Assembly (NCBI GenBank): GCA_024681295.1
Contig: JAILBC010000032.1
Span: 1-42,953 of the forward strand
Source: Bacteroidales bacterium
Lineage (GTDB): Bacteria > Bacteroidota > Bacteroidia > Bacteroidales > F082
DNA: 42,953 bases
Reading direction: 5' to 3'
This document shows positions 15,521-25,485 of this stretch, in pieces. The notes under the pieces were generated by a model. That model worked only from the letters and a program-made list of their open reading frames with translations, had not been told where the DNA came from and did not search any database. The position numbers were made by a program, and so were the translations under genes. The stretch's first letter is position 1, and the number at the start of each line of letters is the position of its first letter.

Positions 15521-16627
15521 ATGAAAAAGATTGCATTCTTAATTGCGTTTCTGGTGGCTGCAACCGCCTTGTTCTCGCAGACCCTTCATTGGAATCCGGT
15601 AAGCTCCACCACGTCGGGGAGCATGGTCCTCATCGCCAAGATCCAGGTCAACGGTGTGGACCAGGAATCCGACCAGCTCGAACTCGGCGTGTTCTGCGGC
15701 GATGAGTGCCGCGGCGCCTGCATCGCACACCTTTTCACCTACGTGCAACCCAATTATCACATGGTCGACCCCATGGTCTATGGCGATGTCGGCGACATGT
15801 TCACCTTCAAGTTGTACGACCATGCCATCGGCCAGGAACTGGTCCTGGACTCGCCCGATGCCCTCGCCTTCGACGAGAACGGCGAAGGCAACCCGATGGA
15901 TCCTCTCATCCTGAACTTCACGGACAGCGTGACGGAGGAGTACACCGTCACCGCATTGGCCAACCCGGCCGAAGGAGGTGCCGTCACGGGTACGGGTTCC
16001 TATCCCGAGGGGGAAACCTGCACCTTGACGGCAACGGCCAATGTGGGTTATTATTTCTATAGTTGGACCAAAGATGGCGTTGTGGTCTCTTATGGCCCGG
16101 ACTATACCTTCACGGTGACGGAATCAGGAATCTACATCGCCAACTTTATTCAGTTTAACTATACGGTTTCCGTCGCCGTGGCCCCTCCCGACGGCGGAAC
16201 GGCCTTGGGAGGAGGCGTGTTCCCGCATGGCTCCACAGCGACGGTGGGTGTAATTCTCAACCCCCATTATTCTCTCGAATGCTGGAGTTTGAATGGAGAG
16301 ATTGTGTCTGAGGATCCAGTCTTTTCCTTCGAGGTAACGGGAAACTGTATGCTTGTAGCGCACCTCTCTTTCTTTGATGACATTGAAGAAAACGACGATT
16401 CCGCACTGTTGGTTTATCCCAATCCGACACCTGACCGTGTCATTGTTTCAGGTGAAGGCATTCGAGCCGTCAACATCTATGATGTGACGGGCAAGCTTGT
16501 CATGGCAAAGGGTTATGATCATGCCGATCGCGTGGAGGTCGACCTCGACCATCTGAATCCGGGTGTATATTTCATGTCCATCGCCTTGAAAGGATCGGTG
16601 GTTAACAAGACTATCATCAAGGAATAG
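15521..16627 (+). CDS. Type IX-secreted protein with ELGVF-CRG module and InlB repeats
   Basis: A 368-residue protein. A signal peptide (MKKIAFLIAFLVAATALFS) precedes one ELGVF...CRG module (residues about 22-128) that closely matches the corresponding module of the 1519-residue neighbour, down to YMVDPVIYGD/YHMVDPMVYGD and FKLYDHAIGQEL. Two InlB-type repeats follow (about 135-285; EEYTVTALANPAEGGAV..., NYTVSVAVAPPDGGTA...). The C terminus (LLVYPNPTPDRVIVSGEGIRAVNIYD onward) is a type IX sorting tail. No enzymatic domain is present, so a binding or surface role is likely. It starts 3 bases after the previous stop, so both are surely in one operon; a hairpin at 16652-16685 follows. Confidence 0.88.
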   Translation: MKKIAFLIAFLVAATALFSQTLHWNPVSSTTSGSMVLIAKIQVNGVDQESDQLELGVFCGDECRGACIAHLFTYVQPNYHMVDPMVYGDVGDMFTFKLYDHAIGQELVLDSPDALAFDENGEGNPMDPLILNFTDSVTEEYTVTALANPAEGGAVTGTGSYPEGETCTLTATANVGYYFYSWTKDGVVVSYGPDYTFTVTESGIYIANFIQFNYTVSVAVAPPDGGTALGGGVFPHGSTATVGVILNPHYSLECWSLNGEIVSEDPVFSFEVTGNCMLVAHLSFFDDIEENDDSALLVYPNPTPDRVIVSGEGIRAVNIYDVTGKLVMAKGYDHADRVEVDLDHLNPGVYFMSIALKGSVVNKTIIKE

Positions 16628-16651
16628 GTGTAAGCGAACGATAGCCACTGG

Positions 16652-16685
16652 ACAAAGCTGGGAGACTCCGGTCTTCCAGCTTTGT
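16652..16685 (+). terminator. Terminator hairpin between convergent genes
   Basis: ACAAAGCTGG (16652-16661) pairs with CCAGCTTTGT (16676-16685) across a 14-base loop, followed on the plus strand by TCGTTTGG. It lies 25 bases after the stop of the secreted protein gene and 27 before the stop of the convergent C10 protease. The T-tract is weak, so it may serve both directions poorly or act mainly as an mRNA end. Confidence 0.65.
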
Positions 16686-16711
16686 TCGTTTGGAGTTGTT
16701 AGAAAAACCAG

Positions 16712-19700
16712 TTATTTTCTTACGATTTTTCTAATCAAAACCGCATTATCGCTGGTCAGGCGAAGCAGGTATGTTCCGGAGGGAAGACTGCTCATCTGGA
16801 ACTCCATCGTGTCGGAACGCTCTTTCACATCGTATAGAACAGCGCCAGAAGGGCTGAAGACTTCCCACCTGTTGATGGGTTGCGATGCCTTGACCGTAAA
16901 GGTGCTGCTAACAGGATTCGGGAAGATGTTGAGGTCAATGCCTTGATTCTCACCAAGGCCATCGTAATAAAACAGATGGGCCACAAACGAGTGCGACTCT
17001 TCAACAATAAAACTGAAGCTTTGTCTCTCGCTGACCTCGACATCGTTCTCGGTCCAATTGATGAAAAACCAGTTCTCGTATGGCTCAACACTCAAAGTAC
17101 AGGTCTGGCCATAATCGTAGTTACCCACACCGGTTATGCTGCCTGCGTTTTGAGGATCGGTAATGGCATCAACCTGGAATTGGATGAGGCTGAAATGAGC
17201 CACTAGACTGCAATCATCCGTCACCGTGAAAGTATAGTCGTCGTCGGTCGCAACTTGCTCACCATTTATTGTCCAGTTCACAAAGCTATATCCTGTATTC
17301 GCCGTAGCGTGGACGGTACAACTTTGCCCGTAAGTGTATGTGCCTCCTCCTGAAACCGAGCCACCACTGGTCGGATCAGCCGAGACAGAGACGGCAAAGC
17401 TCTGCTCTTGGAAATGCGCAACGTACGAAGCGGATTCCGTCACCGTGAAGGAGTAAGAGGAATCGGTCGAGACTTGCGTTCCATTCTTTGTCCATTTCAC
17501 AAAGTAATACCCTATATTCGGCGTAGCCTGAACGGTACAACTCTGCCCGTAAGTGTAAGTGCCTCCTCCTAAAACCGAACCGCCACTGGCCGGATCAGCT
17601 GAGACAGAAACAGTATAGCTCTGCTCTTGGAAATGCGCCACGTACGTAGCCGACTCGTTAACGAGAAAGGTGTATGTCGAATCGGTGGACACTTGTGTCC
17701 CGTCTTTGGACCAATACCCAAAACTGTAGCCGGGAGCGGATGTAGCCGTCAGCGTACAACTTTGGTCATTGTGATAAGTACCGGCACCTGTCGTCGAACC
17801 GCCATTGCTCGGTTCACAGGAAGTGACAATGTCGTACCATGTCACATTGACTTGAGCGGTCACAGTATTGGAGCCTGCTGTTTCACCAGCATAGTAATTG
17901 GTCTTGACTTGATAGGTATAACTACCATTGGACAGGCCGATGTCGCTAAAAGATGTGTTGCTCACACCGTTGGCAATGCTTGAGCCATCCCTATACACAT
18001 TATAGGTGTACACCCCATCGGTGATATAGGTGTTGATATACCAAGAACCTGTAAAATCCGTATTTGCATCAAAAAGATTTGTAGGTGTAGTAGTTCCTGC
18101 ATATAAGGCATTGGCGTTATGCTCAGGCAAGGCGAAACTTGGCGTAGGGTAGAGTTGCCCTGTATCCTCTTGTTTTATCACCACCCAAAGGTCGTTAGCA
18201 CCAGAAATGGCAACAGGTTCATCAAAAGAAAAATCCAGCCAGTTATTAGAAATTATATTATGGCGGGTTTGGGTAACCGCCAACGAACTAGACAGCGGCT
18301 GGTTCCCGTTTGAATTGGTATAGACATACACCGTGTAATTGCCTGGATATCGAGCATAAGTACTGACTTTATAGACTCCTTTATTGGCATACTGCATCAA
18401 TTCGGCTGCCGTATACTTATGAGCATAATAGACATAAGTCCACGAATAATACAAGGGACCGTCACCATAATTCAACATGGTCGTAGGCGTTTCTGGATAA
18501 CACCAATCTGGGGTCGACCAGCTAAGTGTCACATCATAGAGTGAAACATTGGAGGCCAAATCATCAACAACTGGAGTCTGATAGGCCACCGTCACTGTCA
18601 CCGTATTGGTCGCTAGCGACAGTTCACCGGCGGCATTCACGCTCCTCACATAAAAGCTATGACTGCCAAAAGGCACCGCATGAGAATAGGTAGTCGAAGT
18701 GGCATTGCCAAAATAGTTGCCGTCGCAATACACATTGTAGCTAGCAGCTCCACTGGCGACAATCCAGGTGAAGGTCACGTCACGGCCATTCTGGGTATAT
18801 GTCAAGTTTGTGGGAGCACCATTGTTGTTAGAGGGTTGGATTCCAAAAATTGCTCCTTGGCCATTACTGTAATTATGGTCACCGGGATTCAGGTTGCCAA
18901 TGCTGAAATAGCCGTCTAAATGTCCACCCCAGCCCCAGTTGAAATGGAAAAAATCCTCATTGTTATAGCCATCGCACACGAAGGCATGTCCTCCCCCAGT
19001 CTCTGGATTATAGCCTTCGTATTCCAATGGCCGTCCAGCGTCCAAATCGTTTTTTACCATGGCTATCCATTCGGCATCTTCGTAACCCGATTTCTTCTTA
19101 TAATTAACTCCAACGCTATAATTGAAATAGTTTTTCAATGCACTGGCAGCTACATATAAGCTAGCCGCACTGCCACTACCGCTATAATTCATTTCCGCCG
19201 AGACGCCACAGTGGTACATCAGGGTAGCCACCGCTGTTTCTTCCACGGCAGAAGGAGCAGGGAGCCAATGAAGGCCTCCCCCGTCATCATAATAGTAGTT
19301 GTAGTAGAGGCTCATGTTGTTCCAATCGTAGGTAGTCGCGCCAAAGTCGACACTTAGGGTTTGATCGTTCCAGGTGTAGGAATGCGAGCCAATACCGTGT
19401 GAAGGATAATTATAAAACTTCATGATTTGTGCCATTGCGGTGGCCGTGCAGCCCACGTAGGCAAAACCATTAGGTCCATCAGGCGCTTCGGGACATAGGC
19501 TATTGTAGTATTTATTCTGGTTCCACTTGGTTTGAATCAACGGGGCGATCACAGATGAGACCTTGGCCACGTTCGGTTTTCCTATGGTCAAATCTTCCCA
19601 CAGCTGGGAGATTTGGTCTGTACCTCTCATTCCGTTTTCCGCTGCATATTGGATTTCGTCATTGTAGCCTTGCAGCCATGCGTGCACGTTGGACGGCATG

Positions 19701-19999
19701 TCCTCCGCAACGAACGTCCCCGCAAACGAATAACCTAAGATGGGTTGTACGCAATCATCGGCAGCGACCAAGACAAAGCTGTTTTCCGTGGCAAAAACAT
19801 ATACATTAGACAGCTCAACGCCAACAGGAACAAGTCCCAGTCTTATAGTTTGCACACCATTATTATTCAGGAAGGTTTTCGCCACTTGTTGAGCTTTTCC
19901 CGCGTCAACGGGATTGGCTTTCACTCCCGTGGCGATGGCGAGCATTGTCATCAGCAACACCAAGATAAGTTTGGCTTGGGGGAAATTGTTTGTTTTCAT
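16712..19999 (-). CDS. C10 (streptopain-like) cysteine protease with InlB repeats and type IX tail
   Basis: A 1095-residue protein read from ATG 19997-19999 (MKTNNFPQAKLILVLLMTML...), which gives a proper signal peptide; the longer frame begins with TTG at 20024-20026. A C10 propeptide (about residues 30-145) precedes the protease domain: Cys184 in YVGCTATAMAQIM, His338 in GGGHAFVCDGY, and FHFNWGWGG with Asn354/Trp355. After this come an FN3-like domain (about 405-490), a beta-sandwich stretch, another short FN3-like segment, four InlB-type repeats and a type IX sorting tail (IDLNIFPNPVSSTFTVKAS...). Relatives include streptopain SpeB, PrtT and interpain. It should be secreted and cleave host or dietary proteins. 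It is divergent from a second C10 protease. Confidence 0.92.
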   Translation of the reverse strand: MKTNNFPQAKLILVLLMTMLAIATGVKANPVDAGKAQQVAKTFLNNNGVQTIRLGLVPVGVELSNVYVFATENSFVLVAADDCVQPILGYSFAGTFVAEDMPSNVHAWLQGYNDEIQYAAENGMRGTDQISQLWEDLTIGKPNVAKVSSVIAPLIQTKWNQNKYYNSLCPEAPDGPNGFAYVGCTATAMAQIMKFYNYPSHGIGSHSYTWNDQTLSVDFGATTYDWNNMSLYYNYYYDDGGGLHWLPAPSAVEETAVATLMYHCGVSAEMNYSGSGSAASLYVAASALKNYFNYSVGVNYKKKSGYEDAEWIAMVKNDLDAGRPLEYEGYNPETGGGHAFVCDGYNNEDFFHFNWGWGGHLDGYFSIGNLNPGDHNYSNGQGAIFGIQPSNNNGAPTNLTYTQNGRDVTFTWIVASGAASYNVYCDGNYFGNATSTTYSHAVPFGSHSFYVRSVNAAGELSLATNTVTVTVAYQTPVVDDLASNVSLYDVTLSWSTPDWCYPETPTTMLNYGDGPLYYSWTYVYYAHKYTAAELMQYANKGVYKVSTYARYPGNYTVYVYTNSNGNQPLSSSLAVTQTRHNIISNNWLDFSFDEPVAISGANDLWVVIKQEDTGQLYPTPSFALPEHNANALYAGTTTPTNLFDANTDFTGSWYINTYITDGVYTYNVYRDGSSIANGVSNTSFSDIGLSNGSYTYQVKTNYYAGETAGSNTVTAQVNVTWYDIVTSCEPSNGGSTTGAGTYHNDQSCTLTATSAPGYSFGYWSKDGTQVSTDSTYTFLVNESATYVAHFQEQSYTVSVSADPASGGSVLGGGTYTYGQSCTVQATPNIGYYFVKWTKNGTQVSTDSSYSFTVTESASYVAHFQEQSFAVSVSADPTSGGSVSGGGTYTYGQSCTVHATANTGYSFVNWTINGEQVATDDDYTFTVTDDCSLVAHFSLIQFQVDAITDPQNAGSITGVGNYDYGQTCTLSVEPYENWFFINWTENDVEVSERQSFSFIVEESHSFVAHLFYYDGLGENQGIDLNIFPNPVSSTFTVKASQPINRWEVFSPSGAVLYDVKERSDTMEFQMSSLPSGTYLLRLTSDNAVLIRKIVRK

Positions 20000-20032
20000 C
20001 TGGCAGATCATTTGAAAATAGGGCAATTCAAA

Positions 20033-20052
20033 CTGCTAAGTTAACAAAAAAA
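20033..20052 (-). promoter_or_regulatory. Leader motif shared with the gene at 33315-34856
   Basis: Twenty bases here (beginning CTGCTAAGTTAAC and ending in an A run on the plus strand) are identical to 34893-34912. In both places the motif lies 33-56 bases upstream of a minus-strand start codon. Read on the minus strand, a T-run followed by TTTGTTAAC looks like a -7 region. Confidence 0.5.
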
Positions 20053-20076
20053 TGGATAAGATGTCAAATAAACCTT

Positions 20077-20084
20077 TATCTTTG
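20077..20084 (+). promoter_or_regulatory. -7 box for the second C10 protease
   Basis: TATCTTTG fits TAnnTTTG exactly and lies 22 bases before the ATG at 20107. A -33 TTTG at the expected distance is not evident. Confidence 0.6.
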
Positions 20085-20106
20085 TTTTCTGTACTAAAGT
20101 TTCATA

Positions 20107-23100
20107 ATGAAAAAAGCATTTTTGATCCTGTTTTTTTTAATGGCAATGTCGCCCGTGTTTTCCAAGCACATCAGTGAACATACCGCCCGGCAAGTTGCCC
20201 AAACCTTTCTTAATTCCAAAATGGGAGGCAGCCCTGAAATTCACTTGATTGACTTTGCCGAAAAAACGGAGTTCCCCAATTTTTATGTCTTTGGCAATGA
20301 GCATTGCTTCGTCATCATTGCTGCTGACGATGCTGTACATCCCGTGTTGGGGTATTCCACCGAAAATGCATTTATCACAGATGGGATGCCAGAGAATGCT
20401 TACGGTTGGCTAAAGGCATACAACGATGTAATAGCTTATGCGGTGGAAAGAAGTATAGAAGCAGACATAGAGATCCTATCAGAATGGGAAAGACTATTGA
20501 ATGGGAGGGGATTGGAACCGAAGTCAAGAAATCATGTGGAACCTTTGGTAAGAACCCGATGGCAATATGCCACCCCCTTCAATAATCTTTGTCCTTCCGA
20601 CACAGCAGGTCCTGGCGGACATGCCAAAGCGGGATGTGGAGCTGTAGCCATGGCCCAACTAATGAACTATTGGGAGCATCCGGTGAGAGGTGTCGGTTCT
20701 TATTCCTACACTCCTAGCAACCACCCAGAATATGGAGCGCTGTATGCCAATTTTGGAGAGACCGTTTATGACTGGGATAATATGAGAAATGTATACCAAA
20801 AGACGTATTCGGACACCGAAGCTTTGGCGGTTGCCACATTGATTTATCATTGTGGTGTTTCTGTCCGCATGAACTATGGGCCTGATGCCAGTGCGACAAA
20901 CATTTCAAGGATTGACGACGCCTTAATTGCATATTTCAATTACAACATCAGTATGAGCCTCGAAGAAAAATCGCATTATACTGATAATCAATGGACTGCT
21001 ATGCTGAAAAACGATCTAAATGCGGAGAGACCTATCATTTATCGAGGGCAAAACGAGGAAAACACTGTCGGACACATCTTCATCTGTGATGGTTATGATG
21101 AATATGATTGTTTCCATTTTAATTGGGGGTATATGGGTCGTTGGGACGGTTATTATGCTATAGGTTCACTCTATGGTGGAACAAACTATAGTTACGTCAA
21201 TAAAGCTATATTCGGGATTTATCCTAATGCCACTTCTATCAATCCGCCAACAAACGTCGCCACTTCTGTCAACGGAAGAAATGTGGTTGTAACCTGGAAT
21301 TCAGTCAGCAATGCTTCATCCTATAAGGTTTATCGAGACGGCGACTTAATTGCGAATAACATCACCGGTACGAGTTTTACCAACACTAACGTGCCATATG
21401 GGGTGCATAACTTTTATGTGAAAAGCGTGAAGTCGGATGGCACAATGTCCTTGAAATCCAACTCGGCTGTTGCCGATGTTCATTTTTCTGGTCCACTTCC
21501 CACCAACCTACAAGCCTCGGTCAGTGGACAAAACGTGAATCTTTCATGGAATGCTCCGCAGCCTGAAAGCGCGATTCTTCAATATGGGACGGGGGATTAT
21601 GTTGCTGGAGCTAATGGCGGTGGAAACGGTCTATATTGGGCGCATCGTTATTCGTCAACGATAATGAGTGACTATGCTGGTATGGCTGTCCAGAAAGTGG
21701 CGTTTTATTTCAAAAAGCCCGGGACTTATACTATTTCCATTTATAAAGGAGATGAAGCCAACCCACGAGAATTGGTACAACAGCAACAGTATCAGGCTTC
21801 CTCAACGGAAGGATGGCAGGATGTTGTCTTTTCCAGTCCTGTACCGATTGATTACACCCAAGATTTGTGGGTGGTGTTTTATGCAGATGCCAGTATCACT
21901 CATCCAGCATCGTTTTGCGAATTTTCTGGTTCCGGTGTCGTTGATGCATCGCTATATTCAAGTGCTGCAGGAGGGACGATTTGGAAAGAATATTTATACA
22001 ACGGGAATACGACCTCGTGGTTGATGAAGACATACATCACCGATGGCACCTACACCTACAACCTTTACCGCAACGGCACCGTAGTGGCCAACAATCTGAC
22101 AGGCAACACATACACTGACGCCAATTTGCCCGATGGTTTCTATGACTATCATGTCACCACCAACTATTTCGGTGGAGCATCTGATCCCTCGAATACCGTT
22201 CATGTGATGGTCGGCAATCCAACCTACACGATAACCACGACGGCCAATCCCACAATCGGTGGCATGATAACGGGCAATGGAACATACATATACAACCAGA
22301 CCTGCACCGTTACGGCAACACCCAACTTGGGATACAACTTTGTCAACTGGACGGAAGACGGCAGTGTGGTCTCAGAAGATACCATCTACTCCTTCACCGT
22401 GACGGACAACCGTAACCTTGTAGCGAATTTCCAGTTGCAAAACTTCACTATCGCCGTGTCTGCCAGCCCGAGCGACGGAGGTTCGGTTACGGGCGGTGGA
22501 GGTTACAACTATGGAGACACCTGCACACTGACAGCCACTGCCAATACTGGTTATACTTTCCAACGATGGACACTTCAGAACGGGACCGAAGTCTCGGCCG
22601 ATTCTTCCTATTCGTTTACTGTAACGGAATCAGCCTCGTATATCGCACATTTCCAAATCAACAGTTATACGATTACCGTATCGGCTGATCCTGAAAATGG
22701 AGGAATTGTCACAGGTGGAGGCACCTATAACTACGGCAGCACCTGCACGGTGATGGCAACGCCCAACACGGGATATGACTTTATCAATTGGACAGAAAAC
22801 GATAGCGTGGTTTCAGAAGAGGCCAACTACTTTTTCACTGTGACAGGCAACCGCAACCTTGTTGCCCTCTTCACGAGGGAGACCTACGAGATTACCGCTG
22901 AAGTCGACCCGAAAGACGCTGGAGTCATTACTGGAACGGGCTCATATCAGTATGGTGATACTGCCACTTTGAGCGTTACCCCTTCAGAAAACTATATTTT
23001 TCTTAACTGGGTTGAAAATGGCACAAATCTATCAGATTCCACGACGGTTCAGGTCATTGTCACAGAGCCGCACCATCTAATGGCTAATCTCTATTACTTT

Positions 23101-23346
23101 GACGGCATAGGAGAAAATGCTGCTCTTGTCGAAGTGTTCCCTAACCCAGCAAAAGACATCCTTACCATCAAAGGAGAGGGCATCAGAAGGGTGACGGTGA
23201 TAAATATGATGGGGCAAATAGTAGAAGATCAACTAGCGAATGGCCAGGAACTGATTCAAATTGATGTTCACAGTTATCCTTCTGCCACTTACTTCCTACG
23301 CATCCAAATAAGAGACTGGGTAATTGCGAAACGAATATTTCATTGA
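20107..23346 (+). CDS. C10 (streptopain-like) cysteine protease with InlB repeats and type IX tail
   Basis: A 1079-residue protein with a signal peptide (MKKAFLILFFLMAMSPVFS). The propeptide (about 20-145) and the C10 protease domain follow: Cys177 in AGCGAVAMAQLM, His323 in VGHIFICDGY, and CFHFNWGYMG with Asn339/Trp340. An FN3-like domain (about 375-460), a beta-sandwich stretch with a second short FN3-like segment, four InlB-type repeats (about 700-1005) and a type IX tail (VEVFPNPAKDILTIKGEG...) complete it. Its domain order matches the divergent protease at 16712-19999, so the two are paralogues from an inverted duplication, but they are well diverged in sequence. Each would be an exported, self-processed protease. 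Confidence 0.92.
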   Translation: MKKAFLILFFLMAMSPVFSKHISEHTARQVAQTFLNSKMGGSPEIHLIDFAEKTEFPNFYVFGNEHCFVIIAADDAVHPVLGYSTENAFITDGMPENAYGWLKAYNDVIAYAVERSIEADIEILSEWERLLNGRGLEPKSRNHVEPLVRTRWQYATPFNNLCPSDTAGPGGHAKAGCGAVAMAQLMNYWEHPVRGVGSYSYTPSNHPEYGALYANFGETVYDWDNMRNVYQKTYSDTEALAVATLIYHCGVSVRMNYGPDASATNISRIDDALIAYFNYNISMSLEEKSHYTDNQWTAMLKNDLNAERPIIYRGQNEENTVGHIFICDGYDEYDCFHFNWGYMGRWDGYYAIGSLYGGTNYSYVNKAIFGIYPNATSINPPTNVATSVNGRNVVVTWNSVSNASSYKVYRDGDLIANNITGTSFTNTNVPYGVHNFYVKSVKSDGTMSLKSNSAVADVHFSGPLPTNLQASVSGQNVNLSWNAPQPESAILQYGTGDYVAGANGGGNGLYWAHRYSSTIMSDYAGMAVQKVAFYFKKPGTYTISIYKGDEANPRELVQQQQYQASSTEGWQDVVFSSPVPIDYTQDLWVVFYADASITHPASFCEFSGSGVVDASLYSSAAGGTIWKEYLYNGNTTSWLMKTYITDGTYTYNLYRNGTVVANNLTGNTYTDANLPDGFYDYHVTTNYFGGASDPSNTVHVMVGNPTYTITTTANPTIGGMITGNGTYIYNQTCTVTATPNLGYNFVNWTEDGSVVSEDTIYSFTVTDNRNLVANFQLQNFTIAVSASPSDGGSVTGGGGYNYGDTCTLTATANTGYTFQRWTLQNGTEVSADSSYSFTVTESASYIAHFQINSYTITVSADPENGGIVTGGGTYNYGSTCTVMATPNTGYDFINWTENDSVVSEEANYFFTVTGNRNLVALFTRETYEITAEVDPKDAGVITGTGSYQYGDTATLSVTPSENYIFLNWVENGTNLSDSTTVQVIVTEPHHLMANLYYFDGIGENAALVEVFPNPAKDILTIKGEGIRRVTVINMMGQIVEDQLANGQELIQIDVHSYPSATYFLRIQIRDWVIAKRIFH

Positions 23347-23370
23347 ATTTGAAAAAACCAAAGTAAATTC

Positions 23371-23401
23371 TTTGTATTATTCAATTCCTTTTTTAATTTT
23401 G
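23371..23401 (+). promoter_or_regulatory. Consensus promoter for the barrel-S41 operon
   Basis: TTTG (23371-23374), exactly 19 bases, then TAATTTTG (23394-23401): a textbook Bacteroidota promoter. The start codon at 23470 is 68 bases downstream, so there is a moderately long leader. It separates the barrel-S41 pair from the upstream protease gene. Confidence 0.8.
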
Positions 23402-23469
23402 TACCGCTTTCGCTCTTTGTTGGTGCAAGCCATCACGGGCATTAGGTATTTAACGGAAAAAAGAAAAAA

Positions 23470-24186
23470 ATGAGAATTCAACGTTTCTTGTATTTGTGCG
23501 TGGCAACAATGCTAACAATCCCAGCATTCTCGCAATGGAGTGTAGGAGCGAGTGCTGGCCACGCTTACAACCATTATGATTATGACCCTCAATATATGAG
23601 TGGTTTGGATTTTAAAGGACATCACGGGTGGTCTGCCGAATTGACACTAAGCTATCAGTTTAATGATTGGTTCGCATTGCTGGTAGCACCGTCATATCAA
23701 AAGAAGGGGTATATATTGGATGGCACATACCAGCAATCATCTTTTAGTCCTCCCATCTCATTTTATACGAATCTTAAGCGCCATGATAGCTATTTTATAG
23801 TTCCTGCTCTTACAAATTATTCTTTAAACATCAACGATTACTTGCGCTTATCCTTAGACGCAGGGGTTTATGCTGGTTATTGGATTTCTTCTGTTTTTGA
23901 GTACAAAGAAATAGAAAGCGTATTTTCTTACATGTATCACGAATCCCAAAAGGATCGAAGGAAATTTGAACCTACAGTCGATCGCCGGTTCGAGTGTGGA
24001 ATTGCAGGGGGCCTAGGAATTAGATGGTGCTTATGCAACAACTTTTCGTTGTTTATTGCCTCAAGATGTTATTACGCCCTTACCCCACAACAAAAAGACT
24101 ACCAGTTGAAGTATTTCCCAAGTTATAACTTCACCGTCACTACACAAGGTGGAATAATGTATATTTTTGAAAAGTGCAGAAAATGA
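23470..24186 (+). CDS. Outer-membrane beta-barrel protein
   Basis: A 238-residue protein with a signal peptide (MRIQRFLYLCVATMLTIPAFS). The rest shows barrel strands (WSVGASAGHAYNHYDYD, WSAELTLSYQFNDWFALLVAPSYQKKGY, SYFIVPALTNYSLNINDYLRLSLDAGVYAGYW) and ends in GIMYIFEKCRK. The YxVPALxNY block is the strand that marks the porin-like barrels of this phylum. The stop overlaps the start of the S41 peptidase gene (ATGA), so expression is coupled. It may hold or assist the lipoprotein protease at the outer membrane; this is inference from position. Confidence 0.72.
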   Translation: MRIQRFLYLCVATMLTIPAFSQWSVGASAGHAYNHYDYDPQYMSGLDFKGHHGWSAELTLSYQFNDWFALLVAPSYQKKGYILDGTYQQSSFSPPISFYTNLKRHDSYFIVPALTNYSLNINDYLRLSLDAGVYAGYWISSVFEYKEIESVFSYMYHESQKDRRKFEPTVDRRFECGIAGGLGIRWCLCNNFSLFIASRCYYALTPQQKDYQLKYFPSYNFTVTTQGGIMYIFEKCRK

Positions 24187-25382
24187 AAACAAAGAAAACA
24201 ATCATATTGGGATTGGCTATGTTTGGCATCTTGTTTACCTCGTGTAAAAAAGACCTTGCCGAAAACCCAAACAACACGGATTACGAAACAGATGTCCAAC
24301 AATTTGAAGCAGTTTGGAATGGCATGAACACAGCTTATGCACTGTGGCCAATTGACACAACTGATTGGGATGCCATTTATGAAAAATACCATCCGCTTTT
24401 CGAGAACATGGGGGCCGAAAATGACAACGTATGGAAAACAACCTGGAATTCGTTGACCTCTTCATTAATAGATCATCATTTGAACATTTGGTTAGAGCGG
24501 CCATCCACTGGATATAAAATCTTGCTTAACCCAGGAGTGACAGAGGTTAGGGCAAGAAACTATTGTCATCAGCAAATGCCAAGTTACAAGCACATGGGAC
24601 ATTTGGTGACGCTTGAATTAGATGGCAGGTTGACAAACGTATCATCCACCATTGACAGTGTCAAATCGGTGTGTTCTGGAGTGCTTGACAATGACATTGC
24701 ATACATATATATATCAAGTTTTAATAATTATTATTTGGATCTTGTAGAAGCATTTCAGCATTTCAAGAATTTGGTTGCGGACCCAACCATCAAAGCGGCA
24801 ATTATCGATGTTCGCGATAATCTGGGAGGATATGCTGACAATGTCCATTATTTGGTATCTTGTTTTTCTGACAACTGGGAATACATCGGATACAATCAAA
24901 CCAAAACAGGGTTGGGGAGATTTGATCTGGGACCTAAAGTTCCTTTTTTTATCGGAGCGCCATATATCTCTTCTGGAGGACAAACACGTAACATTCCCGT
25001 TGTTGCATTAACCAATCTATGGTCGGCAAGTATGTCTGAGATTTCGACCATTGCCATCAAACATCTTCCGCAAGGTTATGTAGTAGGAGAAAGAACCTTT
25101 GGCGCGACTTGCGCATTGTCCGATGTTTTTGAGCTGTTTTATTCAGGGTCCTTTGGCGATTCCCAAATGAATCAGTATAATAACTGGATTGGACACGGGC
25201 ATTACGTTAAAACATCAAAATATCTTTTTACCGGAACCGACGGCACAATTTACGAAGGTCATGGAGTGGAACCCGACGTGGAATGCCTTTTTGATCAGTC
25301 AGCTTGGAATAATTATATTGATAACCAATTGGAATGCGCTATATCCTTTGCTAAAGAAAAGATTATTGAAAACAAAAAATAA
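24183..25382 (+). CDS. S41-family peptidase lipoprotein
   Basis: A 399-residue protein read from ATG 24183 (MKTKKTIILG), which overlaps the preceding stop by 4 bases. The lipobox LFTSC puts a lipidated Cys at 21. The C-terminal processing protease (S41) fold is shown by AAIIDVRDNLGGYADN (about residues 205-220), the interior strand pattern, and ALTNLWSASMSEISTIAI, where the serine in SASMSE (about 283) is the expected nucleophile, followed by GERTFGA. There is no PDZ domain; the N-terminal helical part (residues 30-125) is of the kind found in Bacteroidota S41 lipoproteins. The substrate is unknown. Confidence 0.85.
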   Translation: MKTKKTIILGLAMFGILFTSCKKDLAENPNNTDYETDVQQFEAVWNGMNTAYALWPIDTTDWDAIYEKYHPLFENMGAENDNVWKTTWNSLTSSLIDHHLNIWLERPSTGYKILLNPGVTEVRARNYCHQQMPSYKHMGHLVTLELDGRLTNVSSTIDSVKSVCSGVLDNDIAYIYISSFNNYYLDLVEAFQHFKNLVADPTIKAAIIDVRDNLGGYADNVHYLVSCFSDNWEYIGYNQTKTGLGRFDLGPKVPFFIGAPYISSGGQTRNIPVVALTNLWSASMSEISTIAIKHLPQGYVVGERTFGATCALSDVFELFYSGSFGDSQMNQYNNWIGHGHYVKTSKYLFTGTDGTIYEGHGVEPDVECLFDQSAWNNYIDNQLECAISFAKEKIIENKK

Positions 25383-25485
25383 GTACAACTAATAGGTACA
25401 ACCAAAACAACAGTGCCATGATATAACCGCGACCGCAAAAGTACTTCATCTCTACAACTGCTACAATGTGTATTTGGTCGAATGG

